Shown here: one piece after another, positions 25,158 to 34,911 of the stretch
Layout of the letters: every line of letters starts with the position of its first letter
How positions within the stretch are numbered: position 1 is the stretch's first letter
Assembly: GCF_013303125.1 (NCBI RefSeq)
Contig: NZ_JABTTE010000019.1
Location: 1 to 64,000, forward strand
DNA from: Calidifontibacillus erzurumensis
GTDB taxonomy: Bacteria > Bacillota > Bacilli > Bacillales > Bacillaceae_J
Direction of reading: 5' to 3'
Length of the DNA: 64,000 bases
Notes under the pieces: generated by a model
Told to the model about the DNA's origin: nothing
Databases searched by the model: none
The model's input: the letters and a program-made list of their open reading frames with translations, nothing else
Position numbers and translations under genes: made by a program

Positions 25158-25186
25158 AAAGAGGGCTTTTTTCATTAGCCCTCTTT
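25158..25186 (-). terminator. Terminator of the S-layer protein gene
   Basis: A perfect 10-bp stem AAAGAGGGCT / AGCCCTCTTT followed on the minus strand by TTTCATTAA, about 20 bases after the S-layer stop. Confidence 0.85.
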
Positions 25187-25205
25187 GAAAAGCAATGTTT
25201 CAATT

Positions 25206-27656
25206 TTATTTTACATTTACTTTAATTGTTGAAGTCGCAAATGCTGCAGCTTCTTTATTTCTTGTTACTTTAACGACAATTGTACCTTTTGCTCCAGAAG
25301 CAAGCGTACCTTGAATAGAACCAGCGTTTACTCCTAAATTAGCGATATCATTAGCTACACCAGAGTATAGTGCTGAAATTTGGCCTAATGTGATGTCATT
25401 AGCTTGTTCATAAACATCATTGTTGTCAACGTCTACAAAAATTGTCCCATCTTTTGTAATTTCTGCATTGTAATCAGAAGAAGAAAGTTTAATTCCTTCT
25501 GGTTTTAGAACTGGTTGAGTGAAAGCACCCTCGGTTGTCAAATCCTCAACTTTTTCAAAGTTAATTTCAGTAATAGTAGGTGTCGTATCAACAACCGTAA
25601 TTTTAACTGTCTCTCTCGTTACAGTACCTTCTTTAATAACTACATTTGCTGTACCTTCTTTTAATGCTGAAACTGTAATTACACCATTTACATCGGCAGC
25701 AACTTTTACAATCGTATTATCTGAAGATTCAACTGTATATTTTGCAAAATCTGTTTCAGGTCCAATTAAGAAACCACCAGCATTGTATTGGTTCCATACT
25801 AGTTGAAGAGCTTTATCATTCGAACCTTGTACAATATCTAGTTTATAATCAGCAGAAGCTTGAACTGTTTCTATTTTTCTTGAAGCAACAGTACTATCAT
25901 CAGACACTGCAACAGGAATAGTTGATAAAACTTTGTCTCCAGCTTTAACTTCAATAGTTGTATTCCCTTTTGCAATAGCTGTAATTGTTGCTGTAGCTTT
26001 GCCATCAACGATCGCACTGTCTCCATTTCCAGTTGCAATATCGTTATCTTTAGAAACTACAGAAAGTGTACCTTCAAATTCATCTCCGTATTGGTCAACA
26101 ACTTGTAAATCAACCGTTTGAGCTTTTGAAGCGAGCAATTTTACATTATTTGTCGTAGCAACTACTTTAGAAGCTTCACGTGCTCCAGTAACAACTGTTA
26201 ATGGAATTTCTTTCTTCGCATCATCTGCAGTAATTGTAATAGTAACAGTACCAGGTTTAATTGGAGTAACCTCTCCAGTTAGTGCATTTACTGTTGCAAC
26301 AGCAGGATTTGAAGACGTATATGTTACCGTTGGATTGTTAATGGTCACACCATTTAATGCTGTCGCCTTAACTGCTTGAACTTTAACCGCACCGTCTTCA
26401 ACTGTAACTTTGCTGCTATCCACAACAACGTCTCCTTGAGATACAGTTACCTCATTAATGGAAGTTAAGAAAGTTGAAAAGTCAAGGACTTCTACTTCAG
26501 TTAATTGAGATTCAACTACAACCTTGTCTTTCTTAATGACAACTTTATAGGAAAATTTTTCATTAATTTTTAATGCCTCTTCTTTTAACTCACCTGTTGA
26601 TGCATCTTCAAACACATTTTTCGTTGCTTGAAATTCAACTGTATAGCCTGAATCTTTTAGATAATTCACGTTAATGGATTGTCCATCGTTAATAGTGAAG
26701 CCCAGGTATTGCTTATCGGTATGATCATCAACACGAACAGTTGTAGCTTCAATAGTTTCGATATCAAGCGTGAAAGTGAACTTGAATTCTGTTACTTTGT
26801 CAGATTCACCTTCAACTTTTTCAATGAACTTAATTAATTGTTCTTGACCAGAAACAAAAGGTTTTTCAAAAACTACAATGGCTTCGTTCTTATTTTCATT
26901 TGCTGTAACAGATACAACTTTATTTCCTTCTATCTGTAATTGGTCAGCTTTTAATTGATCTAGAGCAGTACCGACAAGTTTAATAGAAGTTGGATTCACT
27001 GCATGAACTTCATTAATCGTTAATGCACCAACCTTTGAAAAATCAATACCTTGATCTTTCATTACTTTCCAAAGGAAAGCTGCTGTATCTTGACGAGTTA
27101 ACTTTGATAATGGTGCAAATTTTGTTTCACTTACACCTAGTTTAATGCCGGCATCTGTTAGACCAGCAATTGCATTTTTTGCCCATTCTGCACCTTTTAG
27201 GTCAGTAAATGGCAAGTTATTACCATTACCATATTCATAACCGAAAGCTTTTACGATTAAAGATGCCATTTCAGCACGATTAATAACACGGTCTGGTTCG
27301 AAACCTTTTTCCGTACCATTCATTTTTCCTGCATTTGCTAGTGCAGCAATAGCATTATAATATTTATGTGTAGTTGGAACATCCGCAAAATTTGGATTTT
27401 CAACGTTTTCCATATCTAATTTCAATGCTCTTGCAAAGTATAGAGCAACTTCACCGCGTGTAACTTCGCCTGTAGCACTTACTGTTGAATCAGCATCAAT
27501 CACACCGTAGTTTACAAGATCTTGTAAAGAATCAGTTAACCAGTCCGGAGTGTTAGTCCAAGCTGCGTTCGCTGCAGGTGCTGCCATTGTTGCGACAACC
27601 GCTGCACCTGTTGCCGTTGCTACAAACTTGTTAAATCTTTTTGTATTATTAGACAT
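25206..27656 (-). CDS. S-layer protein with three N-terminal SLH domains and Ig-like domains
   Basis: A secreted protein of 816 residues. The signal peptide (MSNNTKRFNKFVATATGAAV, cleaved after about ANAA) is followed by three SLH modules (about 36-200: DADSTVSATGEVTRGEVALYF, FEPDRVINRAEMASL, KFAPLSKLTRQDTAAFL). The rest is threonine/valine-rich beta structure, with a bacterial Ig-like (Big_2) domain near residues 415-490 (VTYTSSNPAVATVNALTGEV; GTVTITITADD) and another near 640-690. Very low cysteine content fits an S-layer lattice protein tethered to secondary wall polymer. It has a strong AGGAGG site, an approximately 280-base upstream region before the next gene and its own terminator, all as expected of a highly expressed S-layer gene. 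It could also be a minor SLH surface protein. Confidence 0.85.
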   Translation of the reverse strand: MSNNTKRFNKFVATATGAAVVATMAAPAANAAWTNTPDWLTDSLQDLVNYGVIDADSTVSATGEVTRGEVALYFARALKLDMENVENPNFADVPTTHKYYNAIAALANAGKMNGTEKGFEPDRVINRAEMASLIVKAFGYEYGNGNNLPFTDLKGAEWAKNAIAGLTDAGIKLGVSETKFAPLSKLTRQDTAAFLWKVMKDQGIDFSKVGALTINEVHAVNPTSIKLVGTALDQLKADQLQIEGNKVVSVTANENKNEAIVVFEKPFVSGQEQLIKFIEKVEGESDKVTEFKFTFTLDIETIEATTVRVDDHTDKQYLGFTINDGQSINVNYLKDSGYTVEFQATKNVFEDASTGELKEEALKINEKFSYKVVIKKDKVVVESQLTEVEVLDFSTFLTSINEVTVSQGDVVVDSSKVTVEDGAVKVQAVKATALNGVTINNPTVTYTSSNPAVATVNALTGEVTPIKPGTVTITITADDAKKEIPLTVVTGAREASKVVATTNNVKLLASKAQTVDLQVVDQYGDEFEGTLSVVSKDNDIATGNGDSAIVDGKATATITAIAKGNTTIEVKAGDKVLSTIPVAVSDDSTVASRKIETVQASADYKLDIVQGSNDKALQLVWNQYNAGGFLIGPETDFAKYTVESSDNTIVKVAADVNGVITVSALKEGTANVVIKEGTVTRETVKITVVDTTPTITEINFEKVEDLTTEGAFTQPVLKPEGIKLSSSDYNAEITKDGTIFVDVDNNDVYEQANDITLGQISALYSGVANDIANLGVNAGSIQGTLASGAKGTIVVKVTRNKEAAAFATSTIKVNVK

Positions 27657-27903
27657 TAATGTATTCCTCCTAAAAGTGATTTATGAAGTGTCATTTGTTT
27701 CTTTTTTTCAATTCACAAGTGAATTCATAAACAATTTACTATTCTAGTAAAACATCTTCAATACTACTTTGCAATAGTAACTAAATTCCATATTATTATA
27801 GATGCCTTACAATATTTTATTTAAATACTTTTCTAGAATGTTATCAACGCCAATTTTCTTCCAAAACAAGGTGAATTGCCCTTTTAAAAATATTCAAAAA
27901 AAA

Positions 27904-27928
27904 AACTCTTATCATAAGGATAAGAGCT
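27904..27928 (-). terminator. Terminator of the sulfurtransferase gene
   Basis: Stem CTCTTATC / GATAAGAG with a 5-nt loop followed by an uninterrupted T-run on the minus strand, just after the sulfurtransferase stop. Confidence 0.9.
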
Positions 27929-27938
27929 TGAATTCCTT

Positions 27939-28790
27939 TTATTTTATTTCCGAGTGTTGTGGACCTACAGCAATTGGATTGTCCTCATAACTAATCCAAT
28001 CGCTCCAGCTTCCTAAATACAGCTTTACATTATTATATCCCAGCTCATCAAGAGCAATTATATTTGGACAAGCTGATACACCTGAACCGCAATACACGAT
28101 AATTTGATCATCTTGCTTAAATGCCTGAAATCTTTCCCTCAATTGATCAATACTTTTCCATTCATTTTTCTCATTAATACAATCTTTCCAAAAATAATTG
28201 AAAGCTCCTGGAATATGGCCTGCCTTATGATCAATCGTTTCTTTTTGTCCTGTATATCGTTCTTCTGCTCGCGAATCAAAAAGGTAGCCACTTTTTGTTG
28301 CAATGATATTTTTGACCTCGTCAACATTACATAAAAGTTCAGGACGAATGTTTACTTGAAACTGTTTTCTAGAAGGAGAAGGAATTTCTTCAGAGATAGG
28401 ATACCCTTTTTCCACCCATTTACTGTAACCTCCATCTAGAACATAAACATTTTCATGACCTAAATATTTCAATAACCACCAAAACCGAGCGGCCATCATT
28501 CCACCTTGATCATCATAAGCTACTACTTTCGTATGAGCATCAATTCCAGCAGCACTAAGCTTATCGATAAAGCGCTCTAATACTGGGAGTGGATGTCTTC
28601 CACCGTGTTTTTCACGCGGTTTAGACATATCTTTTTCCAAATCGAAGTAAAAAGCCCCGTTAATATGATCTTTTATGTATAAAGAAAGTCCTTTCCCCGG
28701 GTTACCAAGTTCAAATCGACAATCTATCACACATACTGAAGGATCCTCAAGACGTTCATGCAGCCAATCTACTGTAACGATATTTTTCAT
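27939..28790 (-). CDS. Sulfurtransferase (tandem rhodanese, SseA type)
   Basis: A 283-residue cytoplasmic protein with two rhodanese domains. The first (about 1-135) is non-catalytic and contains VIDCRFELGNPGKGL and DDQGGMMAARFWWLLKYLGH. The second (about 160-280) carries the persulfide-forming cysteine in the loop VYCGSGVSA, of the 3-mercaptopyruvate/thiosulfate sulfurtransferase type. Such enzymes move sulfane sulfur to thiols or cyanide; the preferred donor is uncertain. ATG 28790 has GGGAG upstream; a TTG five codons earlier is less well placed. DUF2533 is encoded immediately upstream in the same direction, 15 bases away, and the pair appears to be an operon ending in a terminator. Confidence 0.9.
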   Translation of the reverse strand: MKNIVTVDWLHERLEDPSVCVIDCRFELGNPGKGLSLYIKDHINGAFYFDLEKDMSKPREKHGGRHPLPVLERFIDKLSAAGIDAHTKVVAYDDQGGMMAARFWWLLKYLGHENVYVLDGGYSKWVEKGYPISEEIPSPSRKQFQVNIRPELLCNVDEVKNIIATKSGYLFDSRAEERYTGQKETIDHKAGHIPGAFNYFWKDCINEKNEWKSIDQLRERFQAFKQDDQIIVYCGSGVSACPNIIALDELGYNNVKLYLGSWSDWISYEDNPIAVGPQHSEIK

Positions 28791-28805
28791 ATGCCCCACT
28801 CCCAA

Positions 28806-29066
28806 TTATTTTTCAACATATTCTTTAACCATTTCGACAGTCACGTATTTTCTCTCAGGTAATGAATTAACAATCCCTGTCGATCTTAACTCATTCATTT
28901 CTTTAGTCACTGCATTAATATCTTCAGTTGAAAAAGGCAAGCCTTTTTTACATAATTCAATCGCTTTTTCAATATATGCTTCCCTTTTTTGGTCTAACTC
29001 CAAAAATTTTTTTACAATGGCATGCTGCTTTTCAGAATGTTTACTAATCGCATGATGTACACTCAC
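28806..29066 (-). CDS. DUF2533 family protein (YpbS-like)
   Basis: An 86-residue soluble helical protein starting at GTG, with AAAGGGGAG seven bases upstream. VHHAISKHSEKQH, LDQKREAYIEKAIELC, INAVTKEMNEL and YVTVEMVKEYVE are features of the DUF2533/YpbS family of Bacillus. No function is known. In B. subtilis ypbS lies beside ypbR (dynA); here a dehydrogenase and a CBS gene separate them, so the neighbourhood is only partly kept. Confidence 0.8.
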   Translation of the reverse strand: MSVHHAISKHSEKQHAIVKKFLELDQKREAYIEKAIELCKKGLPFSTEDINAVTKEMNELRSTGIVNSLPERKYVTVEMVKEYVEK

Positions 29067-29534
29067 CGTTCGTCTCCCCTTTGTTTGAATTCCTTTCCCT
29101 AAGTAAATATTTTAAATGATTTAACAAATATTTTGAACCATTGATCAATAAACAAGTCACTAGCCAATAATTCCCAAAGATATAAATCCATTTAAACAGA
29201 AGAAATTTGAAAATGAAGCCTTTTACTTTCAACTTTTCAAAAATATGGCCATATACCAAATATCCCAAATTTAAGCAAATTGAATCGTCATCTATTCCTA
29301 TTTTTTATTAAAGATTTTGCATAAAGAAAGCTGGGTCGTTCATCAAAAAATGATTTGAAAACATAAATAAAAAAGAAAAACTTAACTAACTAAAACTATA
29401 TTCAACACATTTATTAAAACTTCCTTCAAAAAATCTAGAGGATTCTTATAAGATTAAGAGAAAATAAATATATGGGAACATTTAGCCCAATAAGAAGCAA
29501 ATTTCGAACTATTTTTTTAAAAGGAGATGTGGAC
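29067..29534. other. AT-rich intergenic stretch between divergent genes
   Basis: About 470 bases, very AT-rich, with no convincing gene. It must hold the promoters of the divergent DUF2533 and dehydrogenase genes. A 74-codon minus-strand frame (29044-29268) overlaps the DUF2533 start, lacks a ribosome binding site and was not called. The plus-strand frame from 29472 is only the upstream extension of the dehydrogenase. Confidence 0.5.
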
Positions 29535-30410
29535 ATGAAAGTTGGTTTCATAGGGCTTGGAAATATGGGTCTTCCGATGGCAAAAAATTTAGTAAAAGCA
29601 AATTACGAGGTTGTAGGTAAAAACCGCAGCAAAGGAAAAGAAGAACTTTTTGCCGCTTCAGGAGGCAAGATTGGTTTAACTATAGCTGAAATGGCGAGAA
29701 CTCTTGATGTAATATTCACATGTCTGCCATTGCCAATTGATGTAGAACAAGTATATTTTAGTGAAGACGGTTTAATCAATAACGGTCATAAAGGGCTTAT
29801 TTTAGTCGATCATAGTACAGTTGCACCGGGTTTAAATAAAAAAATTGCTGAGGCAGCAAAAGAAAAGGGCATTGATTTTCTCGATGCGCCAATCAGCGGA
29901 GGGAATTTTGGAGCTGAAGATGGTACTCTCACAATCATGGTGGGCGGAGAAAAAGAAGTCTTTGAAAAAGTTCTCCCTCTATTTCAAGTAATGGGAAAAA
30001 ATATTTATCATATCGGTGAAACCGGCAGTGGTTCAGTTGTAAAATTAATTAACAATTTAATGGTTGCTATTCATACACAAGCTGTAAGCGAAGCAGTGAA
30101 TTTAGGTAAAAAGATGGGAGTCGATTTAGATTTATTATTTAATATTTTAAATAACAGCTATGCCCAAAGTCGTATATATGACCGCCATTACAACAATTTC
30201 ATTGCTAAAAATGAATATGAAGCAGGATTTGCAATTAAACTTTTACATAAAGACATGAAGCTTGCTGAGGAAATGGCTGCTAGTGTTAACATGCAACTAC
30301 CGATCGGATCCCAAATTACGGAAATTTTAAAAGAAGCAATCGAAGAAAATCTCGGTGAACAAGATATGTCCGCTCTTTACTTGTTATTGAATAAAAAGCT
30401 ATCCAATTAA
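29535..30410 (+). CDS. NAD(P)-dependent beta-hydroxyacid dehydrogenase (3-hydroxyisobutyrate dehydrogenase-like)
   Basis: A 291-residue enzyme. The N-terminal Rossmann domain starts at once with GFIGLGNMGLPMAKNLV, a dinucleotide-binding GxGxxG motif. The family signature DAPISGGNFGAEDGTLTIMVGG and the catalytic lysine region GSGSVVKLINNLM (about residue 170) follow, then a helical C-terminal domain. Members oxidise 3-hydroxyisobutyrate, tartronate semialdehyde, beta-hydroxybutyrate or succinic semialdehyde analogues; the substrate cannot be chosen here. The start is set by AAAAGGAG upstream of ATG 29535, removing 21 open codons. It is a single gene with a strong terminator. Confidence 0.9.
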   Translation: MKVGFIGLGNMGLPMAKNLVKANYEVVGKNRSKGKEELFAASGGKIGLTIAEMARTLDVIFTCLPLPIDVEQVYFSEDGLINNGHKGLILVDHSTVAPGLNKKIAEAAKEKGIDFLDAPISGGNFGAEDGTLTIMVGGEKEVFEKVLPLFQVMGKNIYHIGETGSGSVVKLINNLMVAIHTQAVSEAVNLGKKMGVDLDLLFNILNNSYAQSRIYDRHYNNFIAKNEYEAGFAIKLLHKDMKLAEEMAASVNMQLPIGSQITEILKEAIEENLGEQDMSALYLLLNKKLSN

Positions 30411-30411
30411 A

Positions 30412-30453
30412 AAAAGCCAACATTTCTGCTATGTAGCAGAGATGTTGGCTTTT
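30412..30453. terminator. Bidirectional terminator between dehydrogenase and CBS gene
   Basis: A 20-bp near-perfect stem (AAAAGCCAACATTTCTGCTA and its complement, one G-T pair) with a 2-nt loop. It is flanked by T-runs on both strands and separates convergent genes. Confidence 0.95.
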
Positions 30454-30485
30454 TATATTTTTCATACCAAACGGTTAATAATTGT

Positions 30486-31223
30486 TTAGGTCAAGAAAGG
30501 TATTCGGACCATATCAAACGGCGTTGCTAAACCAAGCAGTTTTTCATCAGGGCGCCCATTTTCAGTAATTAGTACAGCCTCGAGTCTTGTTGCATATAGA
30601 TCAAAATGATTGAGAAATTTTTCCCGGACATCATAAATATTCTTATTTTTACTCATAAAAATGTAATTCTTTTTTATTTTTTCAAATGATAGAACGTCTG
30701 ATAAATATGCGTCCAAACAATTACCCATCGAATTTTTATCAAAATTTTGAGCAATCCACATCGTGATCCCCTGATTTGTCAAAAGACCGACAAATCGATC
30801 TTGATCGTACACAGGAAACTGGGAATACCCGTGTTGTTTAATAACTTTTAACACTTCTCTTAAATGATCTGTTTTTTGAAATGTTTTTACTTCACACTCA
30901 AAAAACGGTATGATCGTTTTCGGCTTCGTTAATTCTTCAGCAATTTTTTCAGCTAATTCAACAACTGAAAGATGCGGCTCTGCTATCGTGTATGCAGGAA
31001 AATGCCGTCCATGGACAATCGCATTTCTAAGTTCAGACAATTCTTTCAAATCATCTTTATAAGTCATAATTAATCCGTTTTTCTTTTTTGCCATATCAAC
31101 TAGCCTGTAAAACGGTATATGACCGCGGGCCTCAACCATTTTCTCAATTTCACTTGAAATGATGTTAAATGCCGCTAAAAACCGCTCCGACTTTGTGTAA
31201 TCCTCTTTCTTCGTTGAATTCAT
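30486..31223 (-). CDS. HEPN-like N-terminal domain fused to a CBS-domain pair
   Basis: A 245-residue soluble protein. Residues about 10-95 are helical and contain ELRNAIVHGR, an Rx4H motif (Arg66, His71) typical of HEPN domains, many of which are RNases or nucleotide-binding. Residues about 105-240 form a CBS pair (KTFQKTDHLREVLKVIKQHGYSQFPVYDQDRFVGLLTN; YIFMSKNKNIYDVREKFLNHFDLYATRLEAVLITENG), which usually binds adenine nucleotides. It starts 59 bases inside the end of dynA (AAGGAG close to the ATG) and is therefore translationally coupled to it. Function is unknown; the fusion suggests nucleotide-controlled activity. Confidence 0.7.
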   Translation of the reverse strand: MNSTKKEDYTKSERFLAAFNIISSEIEKMVEARGHIPFYRLVDMAKKKNGLIMTYKDDLKELSELRNAIVHGRHFPAYTIAEPHLSVVELAEKIAEELTKPKTIIPFFECEVKTFQKTDHLREVLKVIKQHGYSQFPVYDQDRFVGLLTNQGITMWIAQNFDKNSMGNCLDAYLSDVLSFEKIKKNYIFMSKNKNIYDVREKFLNHFDLYATRLEAVLITENGRPDEKLLGLATPFDMVRIPFLT

Positions 31224-34200
31224 TTTCTCCTTCCCCTTTTATAATCGTTTCAATGTTGATTTTTACATCTTCTAATTTTTCAATATCAATAGTTTCAGAT
31301 AGTGCCGCTAAATATCCTTCAAAATAATCGTTCACTTCTTCGATGATTTCTTTGATCATTTCTTGCATATGTTCAAGAAGGAGTTGACGGTAAACGTCTA
31401 TAAAATGTGTCTTCTCTTTTTCAACGTAAGATTGGACAGGAGATTTAACTAATTGTTCAAGCTGTTCCTTTAGTTTTTGCTTTCCACCTTGTTCAAAGAA
31501 AGACTTTGGATTTTTAAAAGTTGATAAAGAAGCTTGAAACGGTTCCCTTTTTACTCCTGCAAATGCATTGTCGAACTCCATCGTATCAAAATGACGGGTT
31601 CTTGGCGGCAATAAGGAAATCGGATGAATCCCTGCAATCATTTTTTCTATTTGTCCATGAACATCTTTTAGTAATTTGTTAATATGATTTTCCACTCTCA
31701 GTGAAGTAGCACGCATTTCTTGAGAAAGGTCAAATCCGATATTCCCAAGCAACTCTTCTAAACAACCTTGAACAGCTTTCTTTAAATCACGGCCATCGTC
31801 ACGAAGCGAAGATGGGTTAAATGCTTCGTTATAAAAATCGTTAAAGCGGAAGAAACTACGCTGGGAAACATAAAATAGTAATTCCTCAATTTCTTGGATT
31901 AACGACCTTTCCTCAACAATGAATTCTTTAGTTTCAAGCTGCTCTATTATTTGTGATTTAGCTTGTTCAGCTTTCATTTTTTTCAATTGCTTAATCTCAT
32001 CGCTTTCTTTTGCTGCTGCAATCATGTTGTCGAGCGCTGCAACTGAACGCTTTATATCCTCATGAGCAGATTGAATAGATATTTCTAGAAGATCGTTCAT
32101 GATAAATGAATGGAATGCATGTTCAAATGCCGCAATTCTGGATGCATTCATTCCATCGTAGTTGGAACCTGCCAGTTTTTCTTCCAACGCCAATTTACTT
32201 GATAGCGGATAAATCCTTGGAAAACGTATGCCAAATTTTTTCAGCTCATCGCCTACATAATCAACAACAAGTTTTAACTCTTCTTCCGATTTAGCTAAGT
32301 CGGCCGCATTTACAATGAAGAACATTTTGTCAAGTTCAAAAGCTTCTTTCACTCGGCCAAGCTGAATTAAAAATTCACGGTCCGCTTTTGAAAAGGCATG
32401 GTTGTAATAAGTAACGAACAAGATTGCATCAGCGTTTTTAATATATTCGAAAGCTACACCTGTATGTCTTGCATTAATTGAATCAGCCCCCGGTGTATCC
32501 ACAAGAGTAATTCCCTGTGCTGTTAATGGACAGTCATAGTAAAGTTCAATCCACTCTACAAAACAAGATTTTTCCTCTTTGGCAACATATTCTTCAAAAC
32601 CTTTTAAATCAACAGTTAACAGTTCACCTAAATGATTTTTAATAAAATCATATCCAATTTGAACAGCTTTCAAAAACGAATAATGAGGTTTTTCTTTTGG
32701 ATCGTTCCCATCATAAGAAAGGGATTGAATAATCGTTAATGCTTCATCCATTGAATGACATTTCTTTTGAAACAACGCTAATGATTGCTCAACATCTCTA
32801 AAAATTTGCTCTTCCGTTTTTATTTTTACAAGAACGGTGCCATGCGGATAATCTTCATTTGCCGGTAAAATTTTATTAATTGTTGCTGTCGTCGGATTAG
32901 GAGACACTGGCAGTAACTTTTCACCAATTAAAGCATTAGCAAACGATGATTTTCCTGCACTAAAAGCCCCAAACAACGCAACTGTAAAACGTTGATTAGA
33001 TAACCGTATTGCTTTTTCTGCCATATCATGGGCAAGCGTATGAATGCCTTTGATTCCTTGTAATAAGCCAAGCGCTTTATTTAATTTTGTTACCGTTTTT
33101 TCCAAACGATTTTTAACATTAAAGTCGTCTGCATTTAAAACATTTCCAAACGTGCTTTCTACTTTTGCATCAACTTCTTGAATGACAGATACCTGCAATT
33201 GTTCACTTTTCACAGTTTCCTTATCAGATACTTTCATTTCCATTTGTTTAATTTCAACATTTAAGAAACATTCGTTCCATTCTTTCAGCAAGCGATCTGT
33301 TTTGTCTAAAACGTCTTTCAATAATGGTTCCGTTAGTAATCCCAATAACTTCAATTCAACTTGTTTTCTTTTTTCATTCAATGCTTTTAAGCCATCAACT
33401 GCTCCTTTATATTGACGGTAACTCTCTAATTTATCCTCGACAACATTTAATTCTGTGTCAATGATTGGATCAAAAAGCTTTTTTCCTTCAACAAAGATAT
33501 CTAACGCACGGTTTTTATAGAGCCTCTTTAATTCATTGGAAACATCATTCGTATAATTTAAAATATACTCTCCTGTAACTCCTGCGCTTTTTTTGACAAG
33601 ACTTTGCAACAAATCGGGCTGGAATGAAACTGTCAATTCTTCATAAATGGTTTGTATGAAATTTTCATGATCCACTTTATTTTGTTTGAAAAATTTAACC
33701 GCAAAATCTTTTAAATGCCAATCAAGCTGCGATTCTACTTGCTTTTTAAAGCTTTCATAGAATGCTTGTAAACGGGCTTTCCGTTCTTCTTCCGTTTTCT
33801 TCTTGGCAAATAAAAAGCCTACTTTGAAATCCGGTTGTGCAGCTTCCACATAAGAATGCGCTAAATCCCTTGTGGCAGCCGGCATTAAATATGCATTATC
33901 AAGTATTTTTTTAAGTCCGTTTTCAAACTCATCTTTTAAATTAATTTTCTTATCAATATAATTTTTGCGAGTTTCTTCTAGACTTGCCAGCTCCTCAAGA
34001 AGAAGTTTCTTTTCTTGTTCCGATAAATGTTCAAGCTCAGCTTCGTAGTTTTTGCGTACTTCTTCATTTGTGTCATCAAAAAATTGTAAATGGTCCTCAA
34101 TGAGCTGTTTTGCTGCTTGCATAACACTATTTAAAAGGAGTTCATCTTTCTTTGAAAGTATGCTAATTAAAAATTGTTCAAGCTTTGCATATTCATTTTC

Positions 34201-34911
34201 CGGATGGCTAAAATCTTTTAAAGATGTATAAAAGATGCCATCAATGTTGACACCCCAAGTTTTAAACGCTTCTACTACGCTTGATTTATATGAATGAAAA
34301 CTAAGCTCTGCCTCATTATGTTTATCGATCATATTTATAATTAAGTAGACAGGCTTGCCCCGGTCTTTTAATGTTTTTGTAAACGAAAAATTAAGTTCGG
34401 ACTGAACATGGTTGTAGTCCATTACATAAAAAACAACGTCTGCTAAATGTAGAGCTGATTCTGTAGCAATTCGGTGTGCATCATCCGTTGAATCAATGCC
34501 GGGTGTATCCATGATTGCTACCCCCTCAGGCAGCTTAATATCTTCATCACTTATTTCAATAGATTCAATCGTTTCTCCATCTTTGGCAAAATTTTTGACG
34601 ACTTCATAGTCATAAGGTGCTGGAAATTCAACAGGATCGGCATTCTTATAATAAACTCTTGCATAACTTTTTCCTTTTTTTATTTTCACGAGGTTTGCAC
34701 TCGTTGGAATTGGGCTGGAAGGTAATACATCCTTACCCATCAACTGATTCATCATCGTTGATTTTCCAGCTGAAAAATGGCCGCAAAAAGCAATCGTAAA
34801 TTCGTTGTTTCGAAGCTTATCAATAAGCTGTTTCACCTTTTCGGCATTGACTAGGTCTCCTTTTGCATCTAATTCCATATAAATTGCTGTTAAACGATTC
34901 ATTTCTAACAT
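31165..34911 (-). CDS. dynA: Bacterial dynamin-like GTPase DynA (two fused dynamins)
   Basis: A very large protein (1248 residues) made of two dynamin modules in tandem, as in B. subtilis DynA (YpbR, about 1190). The first GTPase has GHFSAGKST at residues 44-52 and DTPGIDS near 135; the second has GAFSAGKSS near 645 and DTPGADS near 800. Each is followed by long charged helical stalk regions, with hydrophobic patches for membrane contact. DynA tethers and fuses membranes and helps protect against pore-formers and phage. It is co-transcribed with the overlapping HEPN-like/CBS gene downstream. Start ATG 34911 has only a distant GAGGG; an ATG at codon 4 is also possible. Confidence 0.9.
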   Translation of the reverse strand: MLEMNRLTAIYMELDAKGDLVNAEKVKQLIDKLRNNEFTIAFCGHFSAGKSTMMNQLMGKDVLPSSPIPTSANLVKIKKGKSYARVYYKNADPVEFPAPYDYEVVKNFAKDGETIESIEISDEDIKLPEGVAIMDTPGIDSTDDAHRIATESALHLADVVFYVMDYNHVQSELNFSFTKTLKDRGKPVYLIINMIDKHNEAELSFHSYKSSVVEAFKTWGVNIDGIFYTSLKDFSHPENEYAKLEQFLISILSKKDELLLNSVMQAAKQLIEDHLQFFDDTNEEVRKNYEAELEHLSEQEKKLLLEELASLEETRKNYIDKKINLKDEFENGLKKILDNAYLMPAATRDLAHSYVEAAQPDFKVGFLFAKKKTEEERKARLQAFYESFKKQVESQLDWHLKDFAVKFFKQNKVDHENFIQTIYEELTVSFQPDLLQSLVKKSAGVTGEYILNYTNDVSNELKRLYKNRALDIFVEGKKLFDPIIDTELNVVEDKLESYRQYKGAVDGLKALNEKRKQVELKLLGLLTEPLLKDVLDKTDRLLKEWNECFLNVEIKQMEMKVSDKETVKSEQLQVSVIQEVDAKVESTFGNVLNADDFNVKNRLEKTVTKLNKALGLLQGIKGIHTLAHDMAEKAIRLSNQRFTVALFGAFSAGKSSFANALIGEKLLPVSPNPTTATINKILPANEDYPHGTVLVKIKTEEQIFRDVEQSLALFQKKCHSMDEALTIIQSLSYDGNDPKEKPHYSFLKAVQIGYDFIKNHLGELLTVDLKGFEEYVAKEEKSCFVEWIELYYDCPLTAQGITLVDTPGADSINARHTGVAFEYIKNADAILFVTYYNHAFSKADREFLIQLGRVKEAFELDKMFFIVNAADLAKSEEELKLVVDYVGDELKKFGIRFPRIYPLSSKLALEEKLAGSNYDGMNASRIAAFEHAFHSFIMNDLLEISIQSAHEDIKRSVAALDNMIAAAKESDEIKQLKKMKAEQAKSQIIEQLETKEFIVEERSLIQEIEELLFYVSQRSFFRFNDFYNEAFNPSSLRDDGRDLKKAVQGCLEELLGNIGFDLSQEMRATSLRVENHINKLLKDVHGQIEKMIAGIHPISLLPPRTRHFDTMEFDNAFAGVKREPFQASLSTFKNPKSFFEQGGKQKLKEQLEQLVKSPVQSYVEKEKTHFIDVYRQLLLEHMQEMIKEIIEEVNDYFEGYLAALSETIDIEKLEDVKINIETIIKGEGENEFNEERGLHKVGAVFSGI

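Noticed and set aside
29044-29268. 74-codon minus-strand frame upstream of DUF2533
   Set aside because: Overlaps the DUF2533 start, no ribosome binding site, Phe/Leu/Tyr-rich as expected from AT-rich noncoding DNA.
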